Below, piece after piece: positions 1 to 8,988 of a DNA stretch of 64,000 nucleotides. Every line of letters begins with the position of its first letter. The stretch's first letter is position 1. The DNA is taken from contig NZ_JBBEWR010000004.1 in assembly GCF_037646345.1 (NCBI RefSeq), positions 181,642 to 245,641 of the forward strand, written 5' to 3'. The translations under genes were made by a program, and so were the position numbers. The notes below the pieces were generated by a model. That model had not been told where the DNA came from. It worked only from the letters and a program-made list of their open reading frames with translations, and made no database searches. The stretch is from Ascidiimonas aurantiaca (GTDB lineage: Bacteria > Bacteroidota > Bacteroidia > Flavobacteriales > Flavobacteriaceae).

Positions 1-326
1 AAATAGGGAGCGTTTACATCAAAACGGTCATTAATAAGCACACTGCCAGTTCCCTCCCTAAAAATAGCAGTACGCTTCATAAGCCCGAAAACAGTGGCAG
101 ATGCTGATTTCTCTTTGAGATCTACAGCATCGTCTGCCAGGCTTACGAGGCCAAAATTGTTATCGGTAGAATCTGTAAATTCAGCGCAGCGGTGTGCTAC
201 AAAAACCGAAGAACTCATGTTCTTGGCAGAATATCCGGTAATAATGGTAAGCTTAGGATATTGAAAAGCAATGATAATGATAACAATAAACAGAATAAGA
301 AAAAGAGACCTTTTAAGAAGCTTCAT
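1..326 (-). CDS. Serine hydrolase-like protein, N-terminal part (gene runs off the window)
   Basis: An open frame on the minus strand starts at the ATG at 326 and stays open to base 1, so only the first 108 codons are present. The product begins with basic residues and one hydrophobic segment (about residues 8-20), which suggests an exported or membrane-anchored protein. The following stretch (TIITGYSAKNMSSSVFVAH, then FGLMKRTAIFREGTGSVL) resembles the N-terminal region of flavobacterial beta-lactamase-related serine hydrolases. The catalytic SxxK would lie outside the window, so the family call is inference. It is transcribed divergently from sufS. Confidence 0.55.
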   Translation of the reverse strand, partial: MKLLKRSLFLILFIVIIIIAFQYPKLTIITGYSAKNMSSSVFVAHRCAEFTDSTDNNFGLVSLADDAVDLKEKSASATVFGLMKRTAIFREGTGSVLINDRFDVNAPY

Positions 327-440
327 GAAATACAGATTAAAGAAAATCAGTTCAAATATACCAAAATTGCCCTGGTATGGAGAAACTTTGTATCAGGTAA
401 ATCCTTTTAGAATTACCTGTATAGCCAAGTAAATAGTTAG

Positions 441-448
441 TAAATTTG
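441..448 (+). promoter_or_regulatory. Candidate -7 element of the sufS promoter
   Basis: TAAATTTG fits the Bacteroidota -7 consensus TAnnTTTG and lies 27 bases before the sufS ATG. No clear -33 TTG partner was found at the usual distance. Confidence 0.35.
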
Positions 449-475
449 TAAATACATTTAAAAGATATATTCTTT

Positions 476-1690
476 ATGTTGGATGTTGATAAAATAAGGC
501 AGGATTTTCCCATTTTAAAACGCAAGGTAAACGGGAATCCACTCGTATATTTTGATAATGCAGCTACATCGCAAACACCCACTCAGGTTATCGATGTTAT
601 TGTTGATTACTACAGTAACTACAACGCTAATATTCACAGGGGTGTGCATACACTTTCCCAGGAAGCGACAGATGCGTATGAGGGAGCACGAATGAAAATA
701 CAAAAGCATTTTAATGCCGCCCAACCCTACGAGATTATTTTTACTTCCGGAACTACACACGGTATAAACCTGGTGGCTAACGGGTTCTCTTCCTTTCTCA
801 AAAGAGGAGATGAGGTAATTGTTTCTGCATTAGAGCATCATTCTAATATTGTACCCTGGCAGATGCTTTGCGAAAAAACAGGGGCTGTGCTTAAAGTAAT
901 CCCTATGAATGATGAGGGAGCGCTGGAGATAGAAGCATATGAGCAGTTATTATCGGAAAAAACACAATTGGTTTTCTGTAACCATATTTCCAATGCATTG
1001 GGGACCATTAACCCCGTTAAGCATATTATAGACAAAGCCCATACGGTGGGAGCCGCTGTACTTATTGATGGCGCCCAGGCAGCACCCCATATAAAAGCAG
1101 ATGTTCAGGAACTGGATGTTGATTTTTATGTGGTTTCTGCTCATAAAATGTGTGGGCCTACCGGTATTGGTATGTTATACGGGAAAGAGTCATGGCTCCG
1201 TAAACTCCCCCCTTACCAGGGAGGAGGTGAAATGATTGCCGAGGTAACTTTTGAAAAAACCACCTATGCCGATCTGCCTCATAAGTTTGAAGCAGGTACT
1301 CCCAATGTGTGTGGAGGGATCGCTTTTGGTGCCGCCATAGATTATATGAATGCTATCGGGTTTGACAAGATAGCTGCCTACGAACATGAACTGCTGGCTT
1401 ATGCTACACAGAAGCTTCAGGCCATAAAGGGGTTAAAGATCTATGGTACCGCACCTGAAAAAACTTCGGTAATCTCATTCAACCTTGAAGGTATTCATCC
1501 GTATGATGTAGGTACCATTGTAGATAAGTTAGGCGTTGCTGTCAGAACAGGGCATCATTGCGCACAGCCTATTATGGATTACTACCGCATACCGGGCACT
1601 ATACGGGCGAGTCTTGCTTTTTATAATACGTATGATGAAATTGATACTTTAGTAGCTGCCATAAAAAAAGCAAAGCAAATGCTTACTTAG
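476..1690 (+). CDS. sufS: Cysteine desulfurase SufS
   Basis: A PLP enzyme that takes sulfur from cysteine as a persulfide for Fe-S cluster assembly in the cytoplasm. At 404 aa it has the usual length for group II desulfurases. The PLP lysine is K224 in SAHKMCGPTG and the persulfide cysteine is C362 in RTGHHCAQP. The short loop around that cysteine is the SufS type, which needs SufE as sulfur acceptor, and sufE follows at 3.4 kb. sufB, sufC and sufD are not next to it; they could lie elsewhere. It is separated from sufE by a metalloprotease and a small lipoprotein gene, and has its own terminator. Confidence 0.95.
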   Translation: MLDVDKIRQDFPILKRKVNGNPLVYFDNAATSQTPTQVIDVIVDYYSNYNANIHRGVHTLSQEATDAYEGARMKIQKHFNAAQPYEIIFTSGTTHGINLVANGFSSFLKRGDEVIVSALEHHSNIVPWQMLCEKTGAVLKVIPMNDEGALEIEAYEQLLSEKTQLVFCNHISNALGTINPVKHIIDKAHTVGAAVLIDGAQAAPHIKADVQELDVDFYVVSAHKMCGPTGIGMLYGKESWLRKLPPYQGGGEMIAEVTFEKTTYADLPHKFEAGTPNVCGGIAFGAAIDYMNAIGFDKIAAYEHELLAYATQKLQAIKGLKIYGTAPEKTSVISFNLEGIHPYDVGTIVDKLGVAVRTGHHCAQPIMDYYRIPGTIRASLAFYNTYDEIDTLVAAIKKAKQMLT

Positions 1691-1721
1691 GTATTAGTTG
1701 CGATATTTCCTCATTATTTTT

Positions 1722-1756
1722 AACCGGAGAAAACTTGTTTTTTCCGGTTTTTCTTT
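1722..1756 (+). terminator. Intrinsic terminator after sufS
   Basis: AACCGGA (1722-1728) pairs with TCCGGTT (1743-1749), with further A/T pairing inside, followed by a T-rich tract. It lies about 30 bases after the sufS stop. Confidence 0.7.
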
Positions 1757-1873
1757 TCCCATTATTGCGAATTATGTTTTCCCATTTATCTAAAAAATTT
1801 AACTTTTTATTAATTTTATGTTAAAAAATTATATATTCGGCTACTGAAATTTAACCCTAACTTAAAATTTATT

Positions 1874-2905
1874 ATGAAAAAAATGTTATTCAGTGTGGCA
1901 GGGATAGCCATACTGTTCGCCTCATGCTCTGAACAAACCAAAACCGAGAATGAAGCAGCCGTACAGGTACTGGAACTTGAAGAAAGTATTCAAAACAGCC
2001 AGGCGCGGAGTTGTGAAACTATGAAAGTACTGGACAACCAGTTGGCTAAAGACCCTATGCTTGCTATTAAAATGGCAGAAATTGAAAACCACGGACTGAG
2101 TTTCGCCAGACAACTCACTTCCAAAAAAGGAGGCAATGGTAATGGAGGTGGCGGCAGTGTAGATCCTGTGCCGGATAACCTGGGTGTTGTTAACATTCCT
2201 GTAGTTGTACACGTAATCTACAGTAACTCCAATGAAAATATTAGTGATGCTCAGATCAATTCGCAAATAGCGATACTTAATGAAGATTTCTCTGCTGCCA
2301 ATGCCGATGTTAGTCAGGTTCCTGCAGAGTTTGCCGGACAGGTAGCCAATTCTGAAATACAGTTTACATTGGCTCAGGTAATTAGAAAATCATCTACCCG
2401 CACTTCCTGGGGAACGGCAGATGCCATGAAGTTCTCCGGTAATGGAGGTTCTGATGCCATAGATACTTCCAAATTTCTTAATATGTGGGTTTGCAACATA
2501 GGAGGCGGAATTCTTGGGTATGCCCAGTTTCCCGGAGGGAATGCTGCCACTGACGGAATAGTGGTGTCTCCTCAGTTTTTTGGCTCTCAGGGATTTGTAC
2601 AGGCTCCCTTTGATAAAGGAAGAACCACTACCCATGAAGTAGGACACTGGTTAAACCTACGCCATATTTGGGGTGACGGGCGGTGCCGCCAGGATGACTT
2701 TGTAGCAGATACGCCATCGTCAGACAGGCCTAATTACGGCTGTCCTGCTTACCCAACCGTACATTGCCGTTCTAATGATATGACCATGAATTATATGGAT
2801 TATGTAAATGATGATTGTATGTATATGTTTTCTGAAGGGCAAAAAGTTCGTATGCGTGCCCTGTTTGCATCAGGAGGTGCCAGAGAAAGTATTCTCACCC
2901 CTTAA
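1874..2905 (+). CDS. M43 (pappalysin-type) zinc metalloprotease, lipoprotein
   Basis: A 343 aa secreted protease. The N-terminus is a lipoprotein signal with lipobox cysteine C18 (LFASC). A glycine-rich linker (about residues 86-95) leads to a catalytic domain from about 105. The extended zinc site HEVGHWLNLRH (H254, H258, H264, catalytic E255) is that of peptidase family M43. A Met-turn candidate MTMNYMDY follows about 45 residues later, and cysteines between them probably form disulfides. It sits alone between terminators inside the suf region, with no obvious link to Fe-S assembly. The substrate is unknown. No type IX secretion C-terminal domain is visible. Confidence 0.88.
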   Translation: MKKMLFSVAGIAILFASCSEQTKTENEAAVQVLELEESIQNSQARSCETMKVLDNQLAKDPMLAIKMAEIENHGLSFARQLTSKKGGNGNGGGGSVDPVPDNLGVVNIPVVVHVIYSNSNENISDAQINSQIAILNEDFSAANADVSQVPAEFAGQVANSEIQFTLAQVIRKSSTRTSWGTADAMKFSGNGGSDAIDTSKFLNMWVCNIGGGILGYAQFPGGNAATDGIVVSPQFFGSQGFVQAPFDKGRTTTHEVGHWLNLRHIWGDGRCRQDDFVADTPSSDRPNYGCPAYPTVHCRSNDMTMNYMDYVNDDCMYMFSEGQKVRMRALFASGGARESILTP

Positions 2906-2925
2906 CCGATTATAATTTACTCTAT

Positions 2926-2954
2926 AAAAAAGGCGCTTAAAAGCGCCTTTTTTG
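2926..2954 (+). terminator. Intrinsic terminator after the M43 protease
   Basis: AAGGCGCTT pairs with AAGCGCCTT around a short loop, preceded by an A-run and followed by a T-run. This is a textbook rho-independent terminator. Confidence 0.85.
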
Positions 2955-2980
2955 TAATATTATTCTAAATATTAGAAATT

Positions 2981-3406
2981 ATGAAAATGTTGTTCTGTTT
3001 CCTGTTTTTGATCTCCATGCGCGGGTGTGCACAATCAGATGTTAAAAGTATAGTTTACAATGCTTCTTCCCGGGGTTTTTATTATAATATAGAGTTATCA
3101 GAGAACGAGATCGGTGTTCGTAATATAAGAGGAGCCGAAAAAGCATTGACCGCTCCTTTGAAAAGTGAACAATGGGACCAAATAGTAGCGCTCATTAATA
3201 ACCTTAAAATAGACTCCTGGGAAACCATAGAGGCACCTTCTCAAAAAAGCCATGTAGATGCTGCTGCCATAGCAACCTTTATGCTTAAGGACGGCAAAGG
3301 CGAGATCATTGGGGAAACCCGTTTTGATCACGGAAATCCACCAGAAGTATTAAAGCCATTGGTAAACACTATTCTGTTATTGGCAGAAACTGTTGAAAAG
3401 CAGTAA
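2981..3406 (+). CDS. Small conserved secreted protein, function unknown
   Basis: 141 aa with an N-terminal signal ending near MRGCAQ, which may be a lipobox (C16), so probably a lipoprotein. The rest is a mixed alpha/beta sequence with no recognised catalytic motif. The gene lies 31 bases before sufE in the same direction and may be cotranscribed with it. TTCTAA (2963-2968) and TTAGAA (2972-2977) form a 6-3-6 inverted repeat just upstream of the ATG. I do not recognise a named family beyond a flavobacterial conserved protein. Confidence 0.6.
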   Translation: MKMLFCFLFLISMRGCAQSDVKSIVYNASSRGFYYNIELSENEIGVRNIRGAEKALTAPLKSEQWDQIVALINNLKIDSWETIEAPSQKSHVDAAAIATFMLKDGKGEIIGETRFDHGNPPEVLKPLVNTILLLAETVEKQ

Positions 3407-3437
3407 TTCTTATTGTATTTTTGTATAAAAATGTAAA

Positions 3438-3860
3438 ATGACCATAAGCGAGATACAGCAGGAAATTGTTGATGAGTTTTCCATGTTTGATGATTGGATG
3501 CAGCGCTATGAATATATGATAGAACTGGGTAAGTCCCTTCCGCTCATAGAAGAACAGTACAAAACCGATAATTATATTATAAAAGGGTGTCAAAGTAAAG
3601 TATGGGTACATGCTGAAATGAAAGGTGATAAACTCATTTTCACTGCCGATAGTGATGCCATCATCACCAAAGGGATTATCGCCATACTAATTCGTGCTTT
3701 TTCAAATCAAAAACCATCTGCCATTGTAGAAGCAGATACGGCTTTTATTGATGAAATAGGGCTTAAAGAACATCTTTCGCCTACCAGAGCCAACGGACTC
3801 ATAAGTATGATCAAGCAGTTAAAACTCTATGCAGTGGCTTATCAGGCTCAATTAAACTAA
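3438..3860 (+). CDS. sufE: Sulfur acceptor protein SufE
   Basis: 140 aa, the usual SufE length. The acceptor cysteine is C51 in KGCQSKVW. SufE takes persulfide sulfur from SufS and passes it to the SufBCD scaffold. It starts a compact group with the DUF59 gene (6 bases downstream) and DUF2480 (overlapping by one base), so these three are probably one transcript. Confidence 0.93.
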   Translation: MTISEIQQEIVDEFSMFDDWMQRYEYMIELGKSLPLIEEQYKTDNYIIKGCQSKVWVHAEMKGDKLIFTADSDAIITKGIIAILIRAFSNQKPSAIVEADTAFIDEIGLKEHLSPTRANGLISMIKQLKLYAVAYQAQLN

Positions 3861-3866
3861 AAAAAT

Positions 3867-4193
3867 ATGTCAGAAGTAGTAATAAACACCACAGAACTGG
3901 GAGATAAGATCGTAAGAGTATTAAAAACCATTTACGATCCAGAGATCCCGGTAGATATTTATGAACTGGGGCTTATTTATGATGTTTTCGTAAATGAAGA
4001 CCGGGATGTGAAAATATTAATGACCCTTACCTCTCCTAATTGCCCTGTGGCCGAAACCCTGCCCGTAGAGGTAGAAGAGAAGGTACGGTCAATTGATATG
4101 GTGAAAACAGCAGAGGCAGAGATCACTTTTGATCCCCCCTGGACTCAGGACCTTATGAGTGAAGAAGCCAAACTGGAACTGGGACTTTTGTGA
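3867..4193 (+). CDS. DUF59/MIP18-family Fe-S assembly protein (SufT/PaaD-like)
   Basis: 108 aa, a single DUF59 domain with the family signatures DPEIPVDIYELGLIYDV (about residues 24-40) and SPNCPVAE, where C59 is the conserved cysteine. Proteins of this family assist Fe-S cluster maturation or transfer, and the position directly after sufE supports that role here. The acidic C-terminus ending in KLELGLL is typical of stand-alone SUF-associated members. The name sufT is used for related proteins, but the exact partner cannot be read from sequence. Confidence 0.85.
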   Translation: MSEVVINTTELGDKIVRVLKTIYDPEIPVDIYELGLIYDVFVNEDRDVKILMTLTSPNCPVAETLPVEVEEKVRSIDMVKTAEAEITFDPPWTQDLMSEEAKLELGLL

Positions 4194-4702
4194 TGGAAGG
4201 AGAAATTGTAAACAGAGTGTCCCAGAGTAAGCTGGTGACTTTTGACCTTGAAGAACATTATCCGCAAGGGAAAAGAATTGTTTTTGATCTTAAAGACTGG
4301 CTCTTTGAAGGGCTGGTACTTCGTGAAAAAGATTTTCGTGACAAGGCTAAAAATCACGACTGGCAGCAATATGAAGGAACGTATGTTTCCTTAACCTGCT
4401 CATCAGATGCCATTATTCCCGGATGGGCCTATATGCTTATTAGTACTTACCTGAGCCCTGTGACCCGTAAAGTGGTAATAGGAAGTCCGGAAGACCTTGA
4501 AACAATTTTGTTTAAAGAAATTATTGATAAGCTAGATGTATCAGCATTAAAAGATCTGCCGGTAATTATTAAAGGGTGTAGCCATAAACCCGTTCCTCAA
4601 AATGCCTATATCATGCTATTGGAAAAACTTATTCCCATAGCCAGGAGTATTATGTATGGAGAAGCATGTTCATCAGTACCCCTTTATAAGCGTAAAAAGT
4701 AA
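4193..4702 (+). CDS. DUF2480 family protein
   Basis: 169 aa from the ATG at 4193, which overlaps the preceding TGA by one base (TGATG). A GTG one codon earlier is also possible. The sequence matches the DUF2480 pattern of Bacteroidota: an early FDLEEHYPQG, a central SDAIIPGWAYM and a GCSHKPVP segment. This is a cytosolic protein of unknown function. It commonly sits beside suf genes, and the translational coupling here supports a linked role. No catalytic residues can be assigned. Confidence 0.8.
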   Translation: MEGEIVNRVSQSKLVTFDLEEHYPQGKRIVFDLKDWLFEGLVLREKDFRDKAKNHDWQQYEGTYVSLTCSSDAIIPGWAYMLISTYLSPVTRKVVIGSPEDLETILFKEIIDKLDVSALKDLPVIIKGCSHKPVPQNAYIMLLEKLIPIARSIMYGEACSSVPLYKRKK

Positions 4703-4713
4703 ATTACCAATAA

Positions 4714-4751
4714 AACCCAGGTAACTTTTACAAAGGGGCAACCGCTGGGTT
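4714..4751. terminator. Possible convergent terminator hairpin
   Basis: AACCCAG (4714-4720) can pair with CTGGGTT (4745-4751) between two convergent genes. The loop is 24 bases and there is no strong T-run, so the hairpin is weak. Confidence 0.3.
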
Positions 4752-6516
4752 AATCATCTTTATTGGGTATATCGCGCCATTGCTCTATACGGTAAACCCT
4801 GTTTTCGGTTTTAAGATCCCTGAGCATAACGGTGCTGGTACCGTTTGCAGAGTTACCGTCATGAGTTATTACGGCCTCTTTTTTCCAGTTGGCGTTAAGG
4901 AATTTAAGTTTTGCCGGATAGTGTAACTCAAGCGTAATTTCCCTTTCATAGGCAGATACTTTTTTTAGCCTGTAATAGGGTATCCAGTTGCCCAGATTAT
5001 CCTGGGCTCCTGTTATATATACAATATCCTCTTTATGAGGCACCTTAACTTTAACCGTAGTTTGATAGGCTTCTTCTGAAAGTTCAACACTCACCTGATG
5101 GGTAAGTACAAAAGTGCCCACCTCATAAGATGAAGCAACCCTTTTAACCGGGGTTGTGGAACTCAGTATTTCTTTACCATCTACTATAAATGAATAGTGG
5201 TAAACCCCGGGATCCAAATGAAATTTTCCTGTCCATTTTCCATCTTTCTTTGTTAAAAAATTAAAAGCCACGGGAAGACCTTTTACAAACACCTGTCTGG
5301 CATTCCGAAAACCGCTTAATGCTATAGTAGTGTTGTAATTTTCATCATACCTGCCTTCAAACCGGTTTAGAATACCGGAAACATCCATACTGGTTTCAGG
5401 AACTTCGCGTTTATAATCTTCAATAATTGATATTGCTTTGTCTTTCTCTCCCATTTGGAAGTATAAAGTAGCCCTTAGTGACCTTAACCAGTGCCCTACA
5501 GGGTCAAATTGCAGGTATTCTTCTAAAAAAGGAAGTAGTGTTACATCATAATTCTTTGCCAAAAAAGCATTTATAAAAATGGATACGATTTCTTTTTTTC
5601 TTTCCTCAGGCAGGTTTAGCGACTTATATTTTTGAAAGGTGTATGCTCCTCCTTTTTCCAAATAGTCATCATGTAGTATTTTTATGGGATGGTCTTTGAA
5701 CAGGTCCTGTATGCGATATGATTTTCGCCCTTTCGCCAACAAGGCTTTTATAGAAGTTTTGAAAGGGGTATCATAATCAGAGGTAAGGAAAAACCAGATC
5801 TCTCCGGTATTGAGGTTTTGTATATTCGAGTAAATAGTGTAGTTGGAATATCTCCCTTTTAACGAAGTACTTTCACAAATATCAGTAAATAAATCAAGGC
5901 CGGTTTCTCCCTGTTCCAGTTTCTCGTGTATAATGGGATAGCGCCAGCATGCAGAACTGTCTTCATTCCCGCATATATCAAAATTGGTAGAGATCTGATA
6001 AGGGCTGTTTTTGAGTATTCTGCTTCCGGAGGGCCCTATGATACCAAAGTTCCCATATTTATCAGCTACGTGCATTTGTGCACTGGTAAAACCCATTTCA
6101 AACCAGTAGGTGTCAAAAAAATCAATGACTTCCTGAACGGTCTTAAAATGCGCAAGAATATGGTTCAATATCCTGTCATCTCCCTCCGGGAATAGTTGCT
6201 TTGTATGGATATTTTTTACGGAGGTACGTTTTATTGAATTAAAATCATAAAAGAGGCCGGCTTCGTTCATACCGCCTTCAATAGCTCCCGATTCACCGTT
6301 TTTAGCAGAAAAATACGAGAGGGTATAGTATCCGTATTGGGTATCTTCCGTTTTAGGGAATACATTAATATAAGTGTCAAAAGTATAAGCGCCGTCTTCG
6401 TTGTTTCCTGCCCAGACATGGCCGTTTTTTGCCTTGCCGCAAAAAATGGTACAGGCACGGGCATAGTAAGGAATTAAGAGTAAAATAAACAGGCAGGTGC
6501 AGATAGCTTTTTTCAT
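4750..6516 (-). CDS. Secreted C45-type Ntn amidohydrolase with C-terminal carbohydrate-binding-like domains
   Basis: 588 aa. Residues 1-21 form a signal peptide ending ARA, and cleavage there would leave C22 as the first residue. C22 (CTIFCGK) is the expected N-terminal nucleophile of linear C-N amide hydrolases (choloylglycine hydrolase/C45-like), with GNNEDG close behind. The amidase part runs to about 330, followed by a helical TPR-like stretch (about 330-385). Residues 392-472 look like a glycogen-binding (CBM48/AMPK-type) domain and 473-570 like a CBM20-type domain with GAQDNLGNW. An amidase joined to sugar-binding-like folds is unusual, and the substrate cannot be predicted. The gene is monocistronic. 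Confidence 0.72.
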   Translation of the reverse strand: MKKAICTCLFILLLIPYYARACTIFCGKAKNGHVWAGNNEDGAYTFDTYINVFPKTEDTQYGYYTLSYFSAKNGESGAIEGGMNEAGLFYDFNSIKRTSVKNIHTKQLFPEGDDRILNHILAHFKTVQEVIDFFDTYWFEMGFTSAQMHVADKYGNFGIIGPSGSRILKNSPYQISTNFDICGNEDSSACWRYPIIHEKLEQGETGLDLFTDICESTSLKGRYSNYTIYSNIQNLNTGEIWFFLTSDYDTPFKTSIKALLAKGRKSYRIQDLFKDHPIKILHDDYLEKGGAYTFQKYKSLNLPEERKKEIVSIFINAFLAKNYDVTLLPFLEEYLQFDPVGHWLRSLRATLYFQMGEKDKAISIIEDYKREVPETSMDVSGILNRFEGRYDENYNTTIALSGFRNARQVFVKGLPVAFNFLTKKDGKWTGKFHLDPGVYHYSFIVDGKEILSSTTPVKRVASSYEVGTFVLTHQVSVELSEEAYQTTVKVKVPHKEDIVYITGAQDNLGNWIPYYRLKKVSAYEREITLELHYPAKLKFLNANWKKEAVITHDGNSANGTSTVMLRDLKTENRVYRIEQWRDIPNKDD

Positions 6517-6671
6517 AGGTTTTCAATAAATAATGAGTTTTGATAATGTTGAATGTAATTATACAGACGTTTTATTGTATGATTTGGTTGCCTGCCCTGG
6601 CATTTTAGCATATTTATGAAAAGTTGTTTATTTTTTTTGGCAGAACTTATGTGTTAACTGTAAACTATTTT

Positions 6672-6679
6672 TACTTTTG
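6672..6679 (+). promoter_or_regulatory. Candidate -7 element upstream of the DUF3078 gene
   Basis: TACTTTTG matches TAnnTTTG and lies 34 bases before the ATG at 6714. The -33 element is not clear. Confidence 0.4.
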
Positions 6680-6713
6680 ATCCGTAAATAAGGAGCAACC
6701 TAAACTTTTTATA

Positions 6714-7595
6714 ATGAAAAAACAGTTGTGGACTATATGTTTTTTAGCCGTAGTTGTTAGCGCTCAGGCGCAGAGTACTAATGAAGAAGATGAACCAAAA
6801 GATGGCTGGTCTGCCGCGGGTAATGTATCATTCTTATTAAATCAGGCTGCATTTTCAAACTGGATCGCGGGAGGTGAAAACAACATTTCCGGTACATTGG
6901 GCCTTAACTATGACTTTAACTATAAAAAAGGTGACTGGAACTGGGATAATAAGGTTATTGCTGCTTACGGACTTGTAAAAACGGAAGGAAGTGAGTTTGT
7001 TAAAAAGACAGAAGACCGCATAGAGTTTAATTCGCTTCTTGGCAAAAAGGCGGCAAAAAACTGGTTTTATTCAGCCTTCCTTAATTTCAGGACTCAGTTT
7101 GACAAAGGTTTTCGTTTTGAGGAAGATCCTGATACCGGTGAAGAGATACGAATCGAAAGAACCCGTTTTTTCTCTCCTGCTTATTTTCAGGTAGGACCTG
7201 GTTTTTTATGGAAAAAAAGCGATAATCTTAAAGTTAATCTGGCCCCTGCTACATCGCGGTTTATTTTTGTGAACCGTGATTTCACGCTGCCAGATGAAGC
7301 TTATTTTGGTGTAGAAGAGGGTAAAAGTATGCGTTATGAGTTTGGTGCCTCTGTCTCTGCATATTACAAATTCAACTTAATGGAAAATGTAAGTTTTGAG
7401 AACATTATCAATCTATATACCAATTACCTGGAACAGGGGCAGAACGTAGATCTGGATTATCAACTTAACGTTGTTATGAAGATCAATAAATATCTTTCTA
7501 CCAATCTTGCCGTCCAGACCATTTATGATGATAATGCCATAGGGCGCTTACAAGTACGACAGGTTTTTGGGCTGGGAATAAACTTTGGGATATAA
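6714..7595 (+). CDS. DUF3078 family outer-membrane-like protein
   Basis: 293 aa with a signal peptide cleaved near AQAQS (about residue 20). The mature part has alternating aromatic and polar residues typical of outer-membrane beta strands, and the family signature of a W-rich N-terminus (FSNWIAGGENN, GDWNWDNK). It ends in a hydrophobic strand (GLGINFGI), as beta-barrel proteins often do. The function of DUF3078 is unknown. It stands alone between a divergent neighbour and a convergent terminator. Confidence 0.78.
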   Translation: MKKQLWTICFLAVVVSAQAQSTNEEDEPKDGWSAAGNVSFLLNQAAFSNWIAGGENNISGTLGLNYDFNYKKGDWNWDNKVIAAYGLVKTEGSEFVKKTEDRIEFNSLLGKKAAKNWFYSAFLNFRTQFDKGFRFEEDPDTGEEIRIERTRFFSPAYFQVGPGFLWKKSDNLKVNLAPATSRFIFVNRDFTLPDEAYFGVEEGKSMRYEFGASVSAYYKFNLMENVSFENIINLYTNYLEQGQNVDLDYQLNVVMKINKYLSTNLAVQTIYDDNAIGRLQVRQVFGLGINFGI

Positions 7596-7634
7596 TAGCA
7601 GGCAGACTTCTGTTTTAAAATATACCTCTGTAAG

Positions 7635-7676
7635 AAGTACCTGAAAAACGCATTTTTTTTATGCATTCAGGTACTT
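7635..7676. terminator. Bidirectional terminator between DUF3078 and hflX
   Basis: AAGTACCTGAA (7635-7645) is a perfect inverted repeat of TTCAGGTACTT (7666-7676), with an inner GCAT/ATGC pair. T-runs lie on the plus strand and A-rich sequence on the other side. It serves two convergent genes. Confidence 0.75.
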
Positions 7677-7681
7677 TCTTT

Positions 7682-8905
7682 TTACAGTATATTGTCAGGG
7701 TCTTCTATGTATTCCGGATAAAGGAAATCGTTATAGGGAAACCGGGTAACGTGTATTTTACGAACTTCTTCATACACCCGCTTTCTAAACTCTTCCAGAT
7801 TTTCTTTATTCAATGCAGAGATAAATAATGCATTATTACCCAATTTAGCCATCCATGTTTCTTTCCATTCATCTAATGTGAAATGAGCTTTGGTCCTTTC
7901 GGTAACCAGATCATCTGTTTCAATAGTTTTATGGCTGTATTGATCAATTTTGTTAAATACCATGATCGTAGGCTTATTAGCACTTTTAATCTCTGCCAGT
8001 ATCTGGTTTACAGAGGCAATATGTTCTTCAAAATTAGGGTGCGATATATCTACTACATGTAATAAAAGATCTGCTTCCCGCACTTCATCCAGAGTACTTT
8101 TAAAAGACTCTACCAGTTGGGTGGGTAATTTTCTAATGAAACCTACGGTATCTGTTAATAAAAATGGGAGATTCCCTATAACCACTTTGCGCACAGTGGT
8201 ATCCAGCGTGGCAAAAAGCTTATTTTCGGCAAATACTTCACTTTTACTTATCACATTCATAAGGGTAGATTTTCCAACATTGGTATATCCTACCAGTGCG
8301 ACACGCACCAGTGCTCCCCGATTACTGCGCTGGGTAGCCATCTGCTTATCTATGGTTTCCAGCTTTTTCTTGAGTAACGCAATACGGTCCCGAACAATAC
8401 GACGGTCGGTCTCTATTTCGGTTTCTCCCGGGCCGCGCATCCCGATACCTCCTCTTTGTCGTTCAAGGTGTGTCCATAAACCGGTTAGCCTGGGTAACAG
8501 ATACTGGTACTGAGCCAGTTCTACCTGGGTCCTGGCATAGCTGGTTTGCGCCCTTTGTGCAAAAATATCAAGAATAAGGCTGGTACGGTCCAGTATTTTA
8601 CAACGAAGTATTTTCTCAATGTTTTTTTGCTGTGCAGGTGATAGCTCATCGTCAAAAACTACGGTACCCACATCATTTTCTTTTACATAGTTGAGTACTT
8701 CTTCCATTTTACCGGAACCAATAAACGTTTTGGGGTTAGGCACTTCGATACGTTGTGTAAACCTTTTTACTACCTCCCCGCCTGCAGTGTACGTTAGAAA
8801 CTCAAGTTCGTCAAGATACTCTTTAGAAGTGTCATCACTTTGTTCCCGGTTAACAATACCAATGAGCACCACTTTTTCATAATCTAAGGTCTTCTTCTCT
8901 AGCAT
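7682..8905 (-). CDS. hflX: Ribosome-associated GTPase HflX
   Basis: I start at the methionine of MLEKKTLDYE (8905); an ATG ten codons upstream is possible but adds residues unlike the family. The product (about 407 aa) has the HflX N-domain with FIGSGKMEEV, a coiled linker with GERxxG-type ERQRGGIGMRGPGETEIE, and a G domain with P-loop GYTNVGKST, G3 DTVGFI and G4 NKID. HflX splits stalled ribosomes and rescues them under stress. The gene is divergent from the EEP-family gene, which lies 83 bases away. Confidence 0.93.
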   Translation of the reverse strand: MLEKKTLDYEKVVLIGIVNREQSDDTSKEYLDELEFLTYTAGGEVVKRFTQRIEVPNPKTFIGSGKMEEVLNYVKENDVGTVVFDDELSPAQQKNIEKILRCKILDRTSLILDIFAQRAQTSYARTQVELAQYQYLLPRLTGLWTHLERQRGGIGMRGPGETEIETDRRIVRDRIALLKKKLETIDKQMATQRSNRGALVRVALVGYTNVGKSTLMNVISKSEVFAENKLFATLDTTVRKVVIGNLPFLLTDTVGFIRKLPTQLVESFKSTLDEVREADLLLHVVDISHPNFEEHIASVNQILAEIKSANKPTIMVFNKIDQYSHKTIETDDLVTERTKAHFTLDEWKETWMAKLGNNALFISALNKENLEEFRKRVYEEVRKIHVTRFPYNDFLYPEYIEDPDNIL

Positions 8906-8988
8906 AAGATCATTTAAGATTGCAAAGTTACACATTTGATTTTTTCACTTTTTAGTAAATTAGAGTGTTTTTAACTATTAATACCGTA

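Noticed and set aside
192..410. 72-codon plus-strand frame at the window start
   Set aside because: Shadow of the minus-strand hydrolase gene; composition is not protein-like and it runs into the sufS promoter region.
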